DNA of 64,000 nt from NCBI GenBank assembly GCA_964627035.1, contig CAZVKN010000005.1, positions 1 to 64,000 on the forward strand. Direction: 5' to 3'. The first letter of the stretch is position 1. Each line of letters starts with the position of its first letter. The position numbers and the translations under genes are program-made. This document shows positions 37,165 to 45,140 of this stretch, piece by piece. The DNA is from CAZVKN01 sp964627035. Lineage in GTDB: Bacteria > Electryoneota > AABM5-125-24 > Hatepunaeales > Hatepunaeaceae. The notes beneath the pieces are model-generated. The model made no database searches. It worked only from the letters and a program-made list of their open reading frames with translations, and was not told the origin of the DNA.

Positions 37165-39867
37165 ATGTCTGAAAAGCATGTCTATTACTTCGGCGGAAAT
37201 GACGCTGAAGGACGTGCCGATATGAGAAACCTGCTCGGTGGTAAAGGTGCCGGACTGGCAGAAATGACAAATATCGGACTTCCGGTTCCCCCCGGATTCA
37301 CAATCACTACCGAAGTCTGCACTCATTATATGGAAAAAGGTGTACATCCTTCTGAATTGGAAGATGAGGTTAAAAATGCGATCACTCGTGTTGAAGAGAT
37401 CATGGATGCTAAGTTCGGAGATGCCGAAAATCCACTGCTGATGTCAGTTCGTTCCGGCGCACGAGTCTCAATGCCCGGCATGATGGATACCGTCCTGAAC
37501 CTTGGACTGAATGATACAACCATCAAGGGACTTGCAGCAAGAACCAACAATCCGAGATTCGCTTATGATTCATATCGTCGTTTTGTTCAGATGTACGGCG
37601 ATGTGGTGCTCGGTGTTCAAGCCGGAGAGACCGAACTCGATCCATTTGAAGTTGCCATGGACGAGCTGAAGGAGAGCCGTGGGGTAAAGAAAGATCTCGA
37701 ACTTACCGCTGACGATCTCAAAGAGTTGGTATCAATGTTCAAAAAGGTGATCGCTGATAACTGTGAAATACCGTTCCCGGAAGATCCGTGGGATCAGATG
37801 TGGGGTGCAATCAATGCTGTATTTGGCTCATGGAATGTCGAACGTGCTATCGCTTACCGCAAGCTGAACAACATCCCTGCCACATGGGGAACAGCGGTCA
37901 ATGTCCAGACTATGGTTTACGGTAACATGGGTGATGACTGTGCAACCGGCGTCGCTTTCACGCGCAATCCCGCAAACGGTGAGAAGGAGTTCTACGGAGA
38001 ATACCTGACAAATGCACAAGGTGAAGATGTCGTCGCAGGAATCCGCACACCACACCCGATAGTTGAGTTGGAAAGCGAATTACCGGAAGCTTATGGTGAA
38101 CTTGTAGAAGCTTATCAGACATTGGAAAAACATTATCGCGAGATGCAGGATCTCGAGTTTACCATCCAGAAAGGCAAGCTGTGGATGCTGCAGACCCGAG
38201 CAGGAAAACGTACCGGACTCGCTGCTATCCGCATCGGTGTTGATATGGTTGATGAAGGATTGATCAATCCGCAGGAAGCACTCATGCGCATCGAACCGGA
38301 ACAGCTTAATCAACTTCTCCGTCCGACATTCGATCCGAAGGAAAAGATGAGCATTATTGAGAGAGGAGGATTGCTGGCAAAAGGCTTGAACGCAGGACCA
38401 GGTGCCGCATCAGGTAAAATTGCTTTTAGCGCAGGAGCAGCCGTCAAAGCCGCCAGAAACGGCGATCCGATTATCCTTGTTCGTATCGAAACCTCACCGG
38501 ATGACATTAAGGGCATGGATGCATCGGAAGGTATCCTGACCGCACGCGGAGGCATGACTTCACATGCAGCGCTCGTCGCCCGTCAAATGGGCAAGGTTTG
38601 TGTTGCCGGATGTGGTGGTCTTGACATTAGCTACTCAGCCGGCACTATGAAGGTTGGTGATATTGTCCTTCGCGAAGGTGACTATATCTCGATTGATGGA
38701 TCAACAGGCGAAGTATTGAAAGGTGAGCTGAAGACACTGCCGTCAGAGATCATTCAGGTGCTGGTTGATCACACTCTCGACGCATCAAAATCCCACATGT
38801 TCCAGATCTATTCAAAGGTGATGGATTGGGCGGACGAGGAGCGGAGACTTAGGGTACGAACTAACGCTGACCAGCCGGATCAGTGTCGAACAGCACGAGC
38901 ATTTGGTGCTGAAGGTATAGGACTGTGTCGTACTGAGCACATGTTCTTCGGTGGTGACCGGATCATGGCTGTTCGCGAGATGATTCTTGCAAACAACACC
39001 GAAGGTCGTCAGAATGCCCTTGACAAGCTGCTGCCGATGCAACGCTCAGACTTTCTGGGAATATTCCAGGCAATGGACGGACTGCCTGTGACCATAAGAA
39101 CCCTCGATCCACCGCTGCATGAATTTCTACCTCATTCTGATGCAGAAATTGCCGAACTGGCTGAAGATATGCAGGTTGATGTGGATGAATTGAAAGCGAA
39201 AGTCGCCGAGCTGCACGAAGCTAATCCTATGCTGGGGCATCGCGGCTGCCGACTCGGGTTGGTATATCCTGAGATCACTGCGATGCAAGCTCGTGCAATC
39301 TTTGAAGCTGCCGTCGCTGCAACACAAGAAGGGATCACGGTAATTCCTGAAATCATGATTCCTCTGGTTGGATTCAAAAATGAGCTATCCAATCAAGAGC
39401 AGGTCGTGCGTACAGTTGCTGATGAAGTTCTTGCCGAGGCAAATGTTGAAATTCCGTATCTTGTCGGTACAATGATTGAGCTTCCTCGCGCAGCATTGAC
39501 AGCTAATGAGATTGCAGAAGTTGCAGAATTCTTCTCTTTCGGCACAAATGACCTCACACAGACGGCTCTTGGCGTTTCACGTGATGATGCAGGACGATTC
39601 CTGCCATATTATGTTGAGCACGACGTGATTGATAGTGATCCGTTCCAGTCAATTGACATTGACGGTGTCGGTAAATTGCTTGAGATCGCTGTTCAACTTG
39701 GCAGGCAGACTCGCTCCAGTCTGAAGATTGGAATTTGTGGCGAGCACGGTGGTGAACCACGCTCAGTCAAATTCTGTCATAGAACCGGACTGGACTACGT
39801 CAGTTGTTCGCCGTTCCGCATTCCGATTGCACGGTTAGCGGCAGCACAGGCTGTGTTGGAGAATTAA
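37165..39867 (+). CDS. ppdK: Pyruvate, phosphate dikinase
   Basis: 900 residues, close to the ~875 of characterised PPDKs. GGAG lies eight bases before ATG. The N-terminal ATP-grasp part carries GGKGAGLAEM and SVRSGARVSMPGMMDTVLN. The phosphohistidine domain is GGMTSHAALVARQMGK (His near 467). The PEP/pyruvate TIM-barrel has IGLCRTEHMFF, FGTNDLTQTALG and the catalytic Cys in ICGEHGGEP. It reversibly converts pyruvate, ATP and Pi to PEP, AMP and PPi; in anaerobes it often runs in glycolysis or gluconeogenesis. It is monocistronic: a 12-bp palindrome follows 21 bp after the stop. Confidence 0.97.
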   Translation: MSEKHVYYFGGNDAEGRADMRNLLGGKGAGLAEMTNIGLPVPPGFTITTEVCTHYMEKGVHPSELEDEVKNAITRVEEIMDAKFGDAENPLLMSVRSGARVSMPGMMDTVLNLGLNDTTIKGLAARTNNPRFAYDSYRRFVQMYGDVVLGVQAGETELDPFEVAMDELKESRGVKKDLELTADDLKELVSMFKKVIADNCEIPFPEDPWDQMWGAINAVFGSWNVERAIAYRKLNNIPATWGTAVNVQTMVYGNMGDDCATGVAFTRNPANGEKEFYGEYLTNAQGEDVVAGIRTPHPIVELESELPEAYGELVEAYQTLEKHYREMQDLEFTIQKGKLWMLQTRAGKRTGLAAIRIGVDMVDEGLINPQEALMRIEPEQLNQLLRPTFDPKEKMSIIERGGLLAKGLNAGPGAASGKIAFSAGAAVKAARNGDPIILVRIETSPDDIKGMDASEGILTARGGMTSHAALVARQMGKVCVAGCGGLDISYSAGTMKVGDIVLREGDYISIDGSTGEVLKGELKTLPSEIIQVLVDHTLDASKSHMFQIYSKVMDWADEERRLRVRTNADQPDQCRTARAFGAEGIGLCRTEHMFFGGDRIMAVREMILANNTEGRQNALDKLLPMQRSDFLGIFQAMDGLPVTIRTLDPPLHEFLPHSDAEIAELAEDMQVDVDELKAKVAELHEANPMLGHRGCRLGLVYPEITAMQARAIFEAAVAATQEGITVIPEIMIPLVGFKNELSNQEQVVRTVADEVLAEANVEIPYLVGTMIELPRAALTANEIAEVAEFFSFGTNDLTQTALGVSRDDAGRFLPYYVEHDVIDSDPFQSIDIDGVGKLLEIAVQLGRQTRSSLKIGICGEHGGEPRSVKFCHRTGLDYVSCSPFRIPIARLAAAQAVLEN

Positions 39868-39888
39868 TTCGCAGTGATATAGCTGCCC

Positions 39889-39917
39889 GTAGTCGTGGTT
39901 GAGACAACCACGACTAC
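39889..39917. repeat. Palindrome GTAGTCGTGGTT/AACCACGACTAC after ppdK
   Basis: Perfect 12-bp arms around GAGAC. Same family as 16379-16430. No U-tract follows on the plus strand, so terminator activity is uncertain. Confidence 0.85.
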
Positions 39918-40038
39918 AAGAACATTACGCGGCTAACATTATCTAAATTTTGATATTAATCGCATTAGCTCGGAGACGAATGGATCATATTCCCTTCGGG
40001 TCTTGCGTTAAAGTGTATTATACAACAGGAGAATCAAT

Positions 40039-40785
40039 ATGAACATTGGAGTGCTGGTAAAATTGGTACCGGCAACGGAAGCTGTTCTGAAGATCAGTAG
40101 CGACCACCGCTCAATAGACACATCCGATGTTAGTTTCGTTCTGAACCCTTACGATGAATATGCTGTCGAAGAGGGCTTGAAACTGAAAGAGACAGCGGGA
40201 GGAACTGTTACGGTTGTTTCACTCGGAGGGGATGAAGCGATAAAAGCTCTCCGCAACTCTCTCGCTATGGGTGCCGATTCAGGAGTACATGTCGTGTCAT
40301 CCGGTGGACTGGACATCGCCGGAACTGCCAAAGCGTTAGCCGGAGCTATCAAAGAACAGAACTTTGACATCATTTTTGCAGGGAAGCAGGCTGTTGACGA
40401 TGACTGCGCTGCAATTGGCAGCATGGTCGCTGAATTCCTCGATATTCCTCATATTGCCACTGCGATCAGGCTCACGATTGATGGCAATAAAGCGACCGTC
40501 GAACGGGAGTTTGAGAGTGGTGTTGAAGTGTACGAGGTTGAGCTTCCTGCATTGATCACCGCCCAGAAGGGATTAAACGAGCCTCGCTACGCTTCTTTGA
40601 AAGGAATTATGATGGCAAAGAAGAAAAAGATTGAGACTGTGGATGCGGAAGCGGTTGAACCGAGAACTCAGATTGATCAACTGAGCTACCCACCGACCCG
40701 TCCCCCGGGGAAGATTGTCGGTGAAGGTGCTGAAGCGGTTCCTGAGCTGGTTCGACTGCTAAAAGAAGAAGCGAAAGTTCTTTAA
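40039..40785 (+). CDS. etfB: Electron transfer flavoprotein beta subunit
   Basis: 248 residues with AGGAGA before ATG. The start MNIGVLVKLVPATE, the LNPYDEYAVEEGLKLKE block and the signature region VEVYEVELPALITAQKGLNE followed by PRYASLKGIMMAKKK are typical of EtfB, including the AMP-binding part (GKQAVDDDCAAIGSMVAEFL). It forms the heterodimer with the next gene product, and shuttles electrons from acyl-CoA dehydrogenases or related flavoenzymes. Spacing to etfA is 40 bp. The bifurcating versus classical type cannot be decided by eye. Confidence 0.95.
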   Translation: MNIGVLVKLVPATEAVLKISSDHRSIDTSDVSFVLNPYDEYAVEEGLKLKETAGGTVTVVSLGGDEAIKALRNSLAMGADSGVHVVSSGGLDIAGTAKALAGAIKEQNFDIIFAGKQAVDDDCAAIGSMVAEFLDIPHIATAIRLTIDGNKATVEREFESGVEVYEVELPALITAQKGLNEPRYASLKGIMMAKKKKIETVDAEAVEPRTQIDQLSYPPTRPPGKIVGEGAEAVPELVRLLKEEAKVL

Positions 40786-40825
40786 CAGTGCAGCAGGCAT
40801 TGTAACGAATAACAAAGAGGAATTC

Positions 40826-41788
40826 ATGGATATACTTGTATATATAGAATCTCGCGGAGAGAAATTACACTCGACAGGCTTTGAAGTTGTCACCGCTGCC
40901 CGTAAGCTCGCTGATGTTGCCGGAGGTAAAGTCACGGCACTTATCATTGGTGGTTCTGCGGACAGCACAAAGGTTGAACAGTATGGTGCTGATAGCATTC
41001 TCACAGTTGATCATCCCGATCTGACCGGGTATTCACCTGAGGGCTACCGTGAAGCACTGCTCGCTGCCAAAGAACAGACAGGTGCAGAGTTAATCCTAAT
41101 TTCAGCCACCGCACTCGGCAGAGATTTGGGACCGATCATGGCAGCAAGGCTTGACGCTGCATTTCTGCCGGATTGCCTATCAGTTGAGATAAATGAGGGG
41201 CAGCTTAGTGTTGCACGTCCTGTCTATGCAGGTCGCTGCATTATGAATCTCACCGCAACCGGATTGCCCACAGTTGTCACTATCCGTCCAAAAGCAATCA
41301 CTCCCGTTCTGCGTGAAGGGCACATTGCCGAGAAAGGAGAGCTGTCAGTTAATCTCGATGGTAAGATTCGCGCGAAGCTGATTGAAACGCGCGATGCAGG
41401 TGGGGAGAAGTTGGACGTTACCGAAGCTGACGTCATCGTCGCAGGTGGACGAGGATTAAAAGCGGAAGAGCATTTCCATCTCGTCGAGGAGTTGGCTGAC
41501 TCAGTGGGTGCAGCCATCGGCGCCACTCGTGCAATCGTTGACGCAGGCTGGCGACCTCACAGTGAGCAGATCGGGCAGACCGGAAAGGTTGTTGCTCCCA
41601 CGCTTTACTTTGCTGTCGGCATCTCCGGAGCAATACAGCATCTTGCCGGGATGAGGACTTCGAAAACCATTGTTGCCGTTAACAAAGATGCCGATGCACC
41701 GATTTTCAAAGCGGCTGATTACGGTATTGTCGGTGATGTGTTCGATGTGCTGCCTGCTTTGACCACTGCGATCAAAGAGAACGCATAA
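40826..41788 (+). CDS. etfA: Electron transfer flavoprotein alpha subunit
   Basis: 320 residues with GAGGAA before ATG. The FAD-binding C-terminal domain is canonical: GAAIGATRAIVDAGW, EQIGQTGKVVAPTLYFAVGI, GISGAIQHLAGM, AVNKDADAPIFKAADYGIVG. The N-terminal domain has ALGRDLGPIMAARL. Together with EtfB it makes a soluble FAD/AMP-containing electron carrier. No ferredoxin domain or oxidoreductase gene is adjacent, so the electron partner is not revealed here. The following gene starts four bases after the stop. Confidence 0.96.
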   Translation: MDILVYIESRGEKLHSTGFEVVTAARKLADVAGGKVTALIIGGSADSTKVEQYGADSILTVDHPDLTGYSPEGYREALLAAKEQTGAELILISATALGRDLGPIMAARLDAAFLPDCLSVEINEGQLSVARPVYAGRCIMNLTATGLPTVVTIRPKAITPVLREGHIAEKGELSVNLDGKIRAKLIETRDAGGEKLDVTEADVIVAGGRGLKAEEHFHLVEELADSVGAAIGATRAIVDAGWRPHSEQIGQTGKVVAPTLYFAVGISGAIQHLAGMRTSKTIVAVNKDADAPIFKAADYGIVGDVFDVLPALTTAIKENA

Positions 41789-41792
41789 CGAC

Positions 41793-42551
41793 GTGATTTT
41801 TAAGGCAACAGCTCTATTATTGTTCATAGTCATGGGAGCAGCAGGTCAACTGCTTGCTGCTCCCGATGATCCTGAATCTTCCAATGATGGAAGTGATATT
41901 GTCGCTGAGGTTATTGCCTATTACAACGGAGGGATGATCTCGGATGCGGAATTAACAGCGCACAAAGCACTCGATTCACCTGAAAAGCTCTCAACATTTG
42001 AAAGATTCACACTTCACAAAATCTTAGCCTTCTGCTCAGTTGCCAACAATAACGACGACAACGCAATTCTCCAGTTTCGTGAGGCAATACGAATAAATCC
42101 GGCGATGAAACCCGATCCGATAACCTGGTCACCAAAGGTTCGTGAGCTTTTCGCTCAGGCAAAGCAGGAATCCGAGCGGGATGCAGCCATTGAGGAGTAT
42201 TACCGGGTGACTCTTGAAGCGGATCTTGGCAGAAAGGCTTCGTTGAAATCGTTATACCTCCCCGGTGCCGGGCAGTTGATGAAAGGGCATGACCGGGGGA
42301 TCTATATTACCTTATTGTTTATCGGTGCAGCAGCGACTTTCATATACAGCCAATCCAACCTGCCGTCTGCGAAGGAGCGGTATCAGCAGGCGACCGAATT
42401 GGACGATATTGAAAAGCAGTGGAAGAGGTATTCCGACCTATACCATCTCTCTTACATTTCCGGAACAGTTGCCGGATCGGTATATTTTTATGCATATTTT
42501 GACGCTCTATGGAGCAAACCGTCCATTAAGCTTTCCGGTCCGAAGCGATAA
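41793..42551 (+). CDS. DUF5683-like membrane protein with TPR-like N-terminal half
   Basis: 252 residues starting with GTG at 41793, four bases after etfA. A signal peptide or anchor (MIFKATALLLFIVMGAAGQL) is followed by a helical TPR-like part (NGGMISDAELTAHKAL, ILQFREAIRINPAMKPD). After ~150 comes the segment SLYLPGAGQLMKGHDRGIYI and a TM helix (TLLFIGAAATFIYSQ), then a second helix near the C-terminus (VAGSVYFYAYFDALW). The LPG-GQ...G...T motif is typical of DUF5683-type proteins in T9SS-encoding bacteria; the function is unknown. It is co-oriented with etfBA and likely in the same transcript. Confidence 0.75.
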   Translation: MIFKATALLLFIVMGAAGQLLAAPDDPESSNDGSDIVAEVIAYYNGGMISDAELTAHKALDSPEKLSTFERFTLHKILAFCSVANNNDDNAILQFREAIRINPAMKPDPITWSPKVRELFAQAKQESERDAAIEEYYRVTLEADLGRKASLKSLYLPGAGQLMKGHDRGIYITLLFIGAAATFIYSQSNLPSAKERYQQATELDDIEKQWKRYSDLYHLSYISGTVAGSVYFYAYFDALWSKPSIKLSGPKR

Positions 42552-42552
42552 G

Positions 42553-42577
42553 CAGGTGTGCAACATTTTGCCACCTG
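42553..42577. promoter_or_regulatory. Inverted repeat upstream of the sigma-54 promoter
   Basis: Arms CAGGTGTGCAA and TTGCCACCTG pair with a single bulge around a 4-base centre, just after the stop codon at 42551. A related TGTGCA (42576-42581) and TGCACA (42598-42603) lie nearby. The distance to the promoter (about 90-115 bp upstream of -24) is where bacterial enhancer-binding proteins usually bind. It could equally be a factor-dependent terminator hairpin for the preceding gene, but it has no U-tract. Confidence 0.5.
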
Positions 42578-42664
42578 TGCAAGGCTTATGCAATTAATGC
42601 ACACTTTTAATTTCTTCCAAAAACCTCACCCCTTGACCACACTGAATTTGTCAATTCAACTTAC

Positions 42665-42680
42665 TTGGCACGGAACTTGC
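42665..42680 (+). promoter_or_regulatory. Sigma-54 (-24/-12) promoter
   Basis: TTGGCACGGAACTTGC fits the RpoN consensus TTGGCACN5TTGC with no mismatch, and the spacing between GG and GC is the required 10 bases. The expected start is near 42691-42693. It is the only such element I recognised in the window, and it faces a region without a conventional gene. Confidence 0.88.
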
Positions 42681-42761
42681 GTTATTAGTAGTTAGGGAAA
42701 CTTACATGGCACAATTACAAATTCGTTCGTTCTTTGACATCTTAACATATCACAGTTAAAA

Positions 42762-42906
42762 TTCAGCACTGATCACTCGCACTGACTGCTGCACGGTTTC
42801 GAAAGCAACAAGAACAATTTCAGCACTGATCACAGCACAGCTAACAAGAACTGGCTACAGCACTACTTCGGAATGCACAGCTACAGCACTGGATTCTCGC
42901 ACTGAC
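42762..42906 (+). repeat. Array of CAGCACT/GCAC motifs inside the candidate RNA
   Basis: Three longer direct repeats are interleaved: TTCAGCACTGATCAC (42762-42776, 42819-42833), CTCGCACTGAC (42776-42786, 42896-42906) and GCTACAGCACT (42854-42864, 42880-42890). AACAAGAA occurs at 42807-42814 and 42843-42850. The shared core is GCAC, present roughly every 10-20 bases. Confidence 0.85.
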
Positions 42907-43145
42907 AACAGCACATCACACACGATATGTTATAGATCGCACGAACGTTATACACGTGATACCGGCGTGGGTCGAGTACAATGCCCCAGCCGCCTTGAAG
43001 ATTCCAACTCTCACCCGTGTCGGTATCACATGATTTTCGCAGCCTGAATAGGCGTTATTACATATATAAGTCCCCATGAAGTCAATCCAGCTCCGCCAAC
43101 CTCCCTGGATGACATAATAAGTGAGTATGTGAACAGGGGACTTCT

Positions 43146-43184
43146 AAAGCGATACCGATACAGATTTTCGGTATCGCTTTTTTT
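43146..43184 (+). terminator. Intrinsic terminator of the candidate RNA
   Basis: Perfect 12-bp stem AAAGCGATACCG / CGGTATCGCTTT with an 11-base loop, running directly into seven T residues. It is one of the two best intrinsic terminators in the window and has no coding gene directly before it. Confidence 0.93.
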
Positions 43185-43207
43185 ATGTGTGATCAACTCC
43201 TTTTTGC

Positions 43208-43237
43208 TTGACAGCAGGACAATTGAAAGTCTATATT
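43208..43237 (+). promoter_or_regulatory. Vegetative-type promoter of icd
   Basis: TTGACA at 43208-43213 and TATATT at 43232-43237 with an 18-base spacer. It lies between the RNA terminator and the icd start, so icd has its own promoter. Confidence 0.65.
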
Positions 43238-43379
43238 TACCGGTAATTGTACGAGGTTTTACCACGTATTCGACTGCGTTTCAGAGCAAATTTACACTGA
43301 AACTTACAACGGAAATGCAGTGACTTTGAAACAAATTCTTAAAAACAAGACACTATCACACACAATATCGGAGGTTCCA

Positions 43380-44696
43380 ATGGTTGAATTTGATCGGGTG
43401 ACTCCTCCCGCAGATGGGCAGCCCATCACAATCAAAGACAATGAATTACAAGTTCCTAACAATCCAATTGTCCCCTTTATACGCGGTGACGGAATCGGGA
43501 TTGATATATGGCCCGCTACCAAACTTGTTCTTGACGCAGCGGTAGAAAAGGCATACAGTGGCTCCCGCTCTATCGCCTGGATGAAAATATATGCCGGTGA
43601 CGAAGCTGTAGAAGAATATGGCGACAACAACTATCTGCCGGACGACACGCTCAAAGCAATTCGTGAGTTTATCGTGGCGATTAAAGGACCGCTGACCACA
43701 CCCGTCGGCGGCGGTTTTCGCAGCCTGAATGTATCCTTGCGCCAGCTTTTGGATCTTTACGCCTGCGTCCGTCCGGTTCGGTGGTTTGAGGGTGTACCCT
43801 CTCCTTCTGTTCATCCACACCTCATGGATACAATCATCTTCCGCGAGAACACTGAGGACGTTTATTCCGGTGTTGAGTGGGAGCAGGGCAGTGAAGATGT
43901 CAAGAAAGTTATTACTTTTATCAACGAGACGATGGGCAAAAATATCCGCCTCGACTCAGGGATAGGCGTGAAGCCGATTTCCATCACCGGGACGAATCAG
44001 ATTGTCCGCAAAGCAATCAAGCACGCAATTGCTGAAGGACGCAAGTCTGTTACCTTTATGCACAAAGGTAACATTATGAAGTTTACCGAAGGTGCGTTCA
44101 AGGACTGGGGCTATGAGCTTGCCAAAACGGAGTTCCGTGATTACATCATAACAGAAGCCGAGCTGTGGGACGAAGGCGTCGCTGATGACGGTGTAACCCC
44201 GATCACCAAAGCGGGTGCATTTTCTGATCTACGCGGTGGTAAACCTGTCGGTGATCCGAACGGTAGAATCATCATTAAGGACAGAATTGCGGACTCGATT
44301 TTCCAGCAGATTCAGACACGTACCGGTGAATATGACATTATCTGCACACCTAACCTGAACGGTGATTATATCTCCGATGCTGCTGCTGCGCTGGTTGGCG
44401 GCTTGGGAATGGCACCGGGAGCAAATATCGGCGATCATGTCGGTCTGTTTGAAGCGACGCACGGAACGGCGCCGAAATATGCCGGTAAAGATCAGGTCAA
44501 TCCCGGCTCGTTGATGCTGTCAGGTGTGATGATGCTGAATTATCTCGGTTGGCGCGAAGCAGGCGCTATGATTGAAGAAGCTATGAGTAAGACCATACTT
44601 GACAAGACGGTCACGTACGATCTTGAGCGTCAGATGGAAGGTGCTACCAAAGTATCATGCTCCGGCTACGCTGAAGCTATCGTAGCAAATATGTAG
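43380..44696 (+). CDS. icd: NADP-dependent isocitrate dehydrogenase
   Basis: 438 residues from ATG 43380, which has GGAGG six bases upstream; the frame is open further upstream to a GTG at 43320, but that start lacks a good site. The prokaryotic IDH pattern is complete. It has FIRGDGIGIDIWPATKLVLD, the substrate loop GGGFRSLNVSLRQ (the Ser equivalent to the E. coli phosphorylation site is present), VRPVRWFEGVPSPSVHP, IFRENTEDVYSGVEW, and a C-terminal ATHGTAPKYAGKDQVNPGS. It converts isocitrate to 2-oxoglutarate with NADP. A terminator lies about 200 bp downstream. Confidence 0.96.
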   Translation: MVEFDRVTPPADGQPITIKDNELQVPNNPIVPFIRGDGIGIDIWPATKLVLDAAVEKAYSGSRSIAWMKIYAGDEAVEEYGDNNYLPDDTLKAIREFIVAIKGPLTTPVGGGFRSLNVSLRQLLDLYACVRPVRWFEGVPSPSVHPHLMDTIIFRENTEDVYSGVEWEQGSEDVKKVITFINETMGKNIRLDSGIGVKPISITGTNQIVRKAIKHAIAEGRKSVTFMHKGNIMKFTEGAFKDWGYELAKTEFRDYIITEAELWDEGVADDGVTPITKAGAFSDLRGGKPVGDPNGRIIIKDRIADSIFQQIQTRTGEYDIICTPNLNGDYISDAAAALVGGLGMAPGANIGDHVGLFEATHGTAPKYAGKDQVNPGSLMLSGVMMLNYLGWREAGAMIEEAMSKTILDKTVTYDLERQMEGATKVSCSGYAEAIVANM

Positions 44697-44762
44697 GTTT
44701 GAGATCCACCGAGTAGTGATCTCTGAAGAGTTCTTTGATTTATTCCATAATTCCTTCTATTT

Positions 44763-44835
44763 GTCGTTCTGGACTTGATCCAGAATCCAGTGTTTTTAAT
44801 GATTTACTGGATTCCCGCCTACGCGGGAATGACGC
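44763..44835. repeat. Composite interspersed repeat, two palindromes
   Basis: A first palindrome (TCTGGACTTGATCCAGA) and a second (GGATTCCCGCCTACGCGGGA) are bounded by GTCGTTC and AATGACG. The second palindrome is the same unit found inside murF. Confidence 0.88.
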
Positions 44836-44894
44836 AAAGGAAGAGTTTCTGAATGAATCAAAGAATTCACTATAATTGACACTACAAGATAATT

Positions 44895-44924
44895 AAACCG
44901 CTGCCATGAATGACAGCGGTTTTC
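44895..44924 (+). terminator. Terminator hairpin between icd and lexA
   Basis: Arms AAACCGCTG / CAGCGGTTT with T-rich flank TTTTCTTG. It serves icd and, because icd and lexA converge, may work in both directions. The ~210 bases between it and the lexA stop show no gene I would support. Confidence 0.7.
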
Positions 44925-45140
44925 TTGTCTTACGCAACCTTGCGGTCAGAACGAATCCGTCTGATAGAATATATGAGCGTATTCTTTCTAAGATTTACCC
45001 GCCTCAGCGATTCAGCTCTTACAACACCTGTCCTGACTCTTTTTATGGAGTAAATTGGCAGACTCGTCTGATTACTGACGTTTCCATCACTTATCTCTGT
45101 ATTCAGATTACCTATTGATGCTCTCATTGATTTCTCACGA

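Larger units (their letters stand above)
42692..43184 (+). ncRNA. Candidate sigma-54-dependent structured RNA, about 490 nt
   Basis: Bounded by the -24/-12 promoter and a perfect intrinsic terminator. From 5' to 3' it holds an optional 17-codon mini-ORF (42706-42759). Next is an array of CAGCACT/GCAC motifs with two A-rich AACAAGAA elements. A 17-pair hairpin (42956-42972 with 43013-43029) contains three G-U pairs. A stem AAGTCCCC/GGGGACTT (43068-43075, 43136-43143) encloses a hairpin (43081-43090 with 43105-43113) whose 14-base loop contains CCGCC and ACCTCC. Wobble pairs that keep the 17-pair stem intact argue for selection on RNA rather than DNA. I see no signature of tmRNA, RNase P, SRP, 6S or a riboswitch. 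The CCUCC loop could pair with Shine-Dalgarno sequences. Function is unknown; a regulatory RNA is the best guess. Confidence 0.7.

Noticed and set aside
42692..43184. tmRNA, RNase P RNA, SRP RNA or 6S RNA
   Set aside because: No tag ORF or tRNA-like ends, no conserved RNase P (GAGGAAAGTCC) or SRP (GGAAGCAGC) motif, and no long near-closed 6S duplex around a central bubble.
44906..45127. Overlapping reading frames on both strands after icd/lexA
   Set aside because: No ribosome-binding site, low-complexity composition, and they overlap the terminator hairpin; each may be chance.
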